Part shown: piece after piece, positions 62,176 to 64,000 of the stretch | Numbering within the stretch: the first letter of the stretch is position 1 | Layout: every line of letters starts with the position of its first letter | Assembly (NCBI GenBank): GCA_965660945.1 | Contig: CBFIBS010000010.1 | Location: forward strand, 47,921-111,920 | DNA from: UBA7985 sp002711265 | Lineage (GTDB): Bacteria; Pseudomonadota; Alphaproteobacteria; UBA7985 | DNA: 64,000 bases | Direction: 5' to 3' | Notes under the pieces: model-generated | The model's database searches: none | Told to the model about the DNA's origin: nothing | The model's input: only the letters and a program-made list of their open reading frames with translations | Translations under genes and position numbers: made by a program

Positions 62176-62574
62176 TCAGCCCGCGACCGCGTCGACCATT
62201 GCGTCAGCGATGGCCAGCTTGCGCTCAGCCGCGTTCTTCTCGCCCTCGGAGGTCGCCGTATCCAGCGCCGCCTTGGCTTCGGTCATTGCCGCCTGCGCCG
62301 CTTCGGCGGTCAGGTCGCTCAGCGCCGTCGCGCTTTCGGCGAGGATCACACAGCGCTCGCCGGTGATCTCGGCGAAGCCACCCGCAACAAAATAGCCGGT
62401 GTCACCGCCGTCCGTGCCATTCACCGAGACCACGCCGGGGCGCAGGCTGGAGACGGTCGGCGCGTGGTCTTCGAGCACACCCATGTCGCCTTCGGCGCCG
62501 GGTACGACAACCATGGTGGCGTCGATGGTCGCGGCGGAGGCTTCGGGGGTCACCAGTTCAAAAGTCAGTGCCAT
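62176..62574 (-). CDS. atpC: ATP synthase F1 subunit epsilon
   Basis: A 132-residue epsilon subunit that couples the rotor and inhibits ATPase activity. LTFELVTPEASAATIDATMV and VPGAEGDMGVLEDHAPTVSSL are the N-terminal beta-sandwich signature. YFVAGGFAEITGERCVILAE follows, then the helical hairpin. ATG 62574. The gap to atpD is 110 bp, longer than is common within the operon. Confidence 0.94.
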   Translation of the reverse strand: MALTFELVTPEASAATIDATMVVVPGAEGDMGVLEDHAPTVSSLRPGVVSVNGTDGGDTGYFVAGGFAEITGERCVILAESATALSDLTAEAAQAAMTEAKAALDTATSEGEKNAAERKLAIADAMVDAVAG

Positions 62575-62684
62575 GGTTCAAAGTCCGGTTCGGTGTTTGC
62601 TTGTCGTCAGGATCCGGTGGCGGGGCGACGGGGCTGCGCACAAGACGGCAGCCCCACCCCGATCACCGGTGTTTTGCAGTCGGA

Positions 62685-64000
<1,316 letters not shown>

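Overview
This 64 kb window is a GC-rich bacterial chromosome segment, almost certainly from an alphaproteobacterium. The indications are the minus-strand block acetylpolyamine-type deacetylase - xseB - ispA - dxs - tlyA - rlmD, a glyQ-glyS pair followed by a PPDK-family gene, a COX15/CtaA-type heme A synthase, a CIRCE-controlled groESL and a long cob/cbi operon with CobN, CobW, CobO and CobQ. Family and genus cannot be fixed from sequence reading alone. There are no rRNA or tRNA genes, CRISPR arrays, prophages or recognisable insertion sequences.

Layout. 1-11 kb: the 5' part of an MFS transporter gene, a stand-alone rbfA, a LuxO/NtrC-like sigma-54 response regulator, a Bax-inhibitor-1 membrane protein, and the isoprenoid/rRNA-methylation operon. 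11-19 kb: ArsR regulator, enoyl-CoA hydratase, S49 peptidase, glycyl-tRNA synthetase (glyQS) and a PPDK-like protein that has lost its ATP-grasp domain. 18.7-31 kb: housekeeping and envelope genes (YgfZ, AI-2E family, quinone oxidoreductase, MscL, GlpK, a DmdC-like acyl-CoA dehydrogenase, a DMT exporter, two OmpA-like proteins, CtaA, a Tat-exported L,D-transpeptidase). 31.5-34.6 kb: CIRCE-groES-groEL and a nucleoside hydrolase.

35.2-52.4 kb is the main accessory block: an adenosylcobalamin synthesis cluster in two plus-strand transcription units, cbiD-cobK-DUF1289-cobP-cobW-cobN-cobO-cobQ and cbiX-cobH-cobL-cobI-cbiG/cobJ-cobM, separated by a minus-strand cobD. It mixes genes typical of early cobalt insertion (CbiX, full-length CbiG, CbiD) with the late cobaltochelatase subunit CobN. 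No oxygen-dependent ring-contraction enzyme (CobG/CobZ) and no recognisable cobalamin riboswitch is present in the window.

52.6-64 kb: a small secreted hypothetical protein, a low-molecular-weight phosphatase, a DMT exporter, an intergenic repeat region, a DinG-like Fe-S helicase, TerB-like and DUF2306 proteins, a bacterial voltage-gated sodium channel with a basic Lys/Ala tail, another DMT exporter, a MAPEG protein, and the end of the ATP synthase operon (atpD-atpC, minus strand).

The most unusual items are the ATP-grasp-less PPDK homologue, a family of hairpin-rich intergenic repeats (core 132 bp, copies at 34.8 and 55.2 kb), the mixed cobalamin gene set with a His-rich CbiX, and the sodium channel tail. 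Two runs of N mark assembly joins. One is flanked by an exact 80 bp duplication and is probably artificial. The other falls inside atpD.
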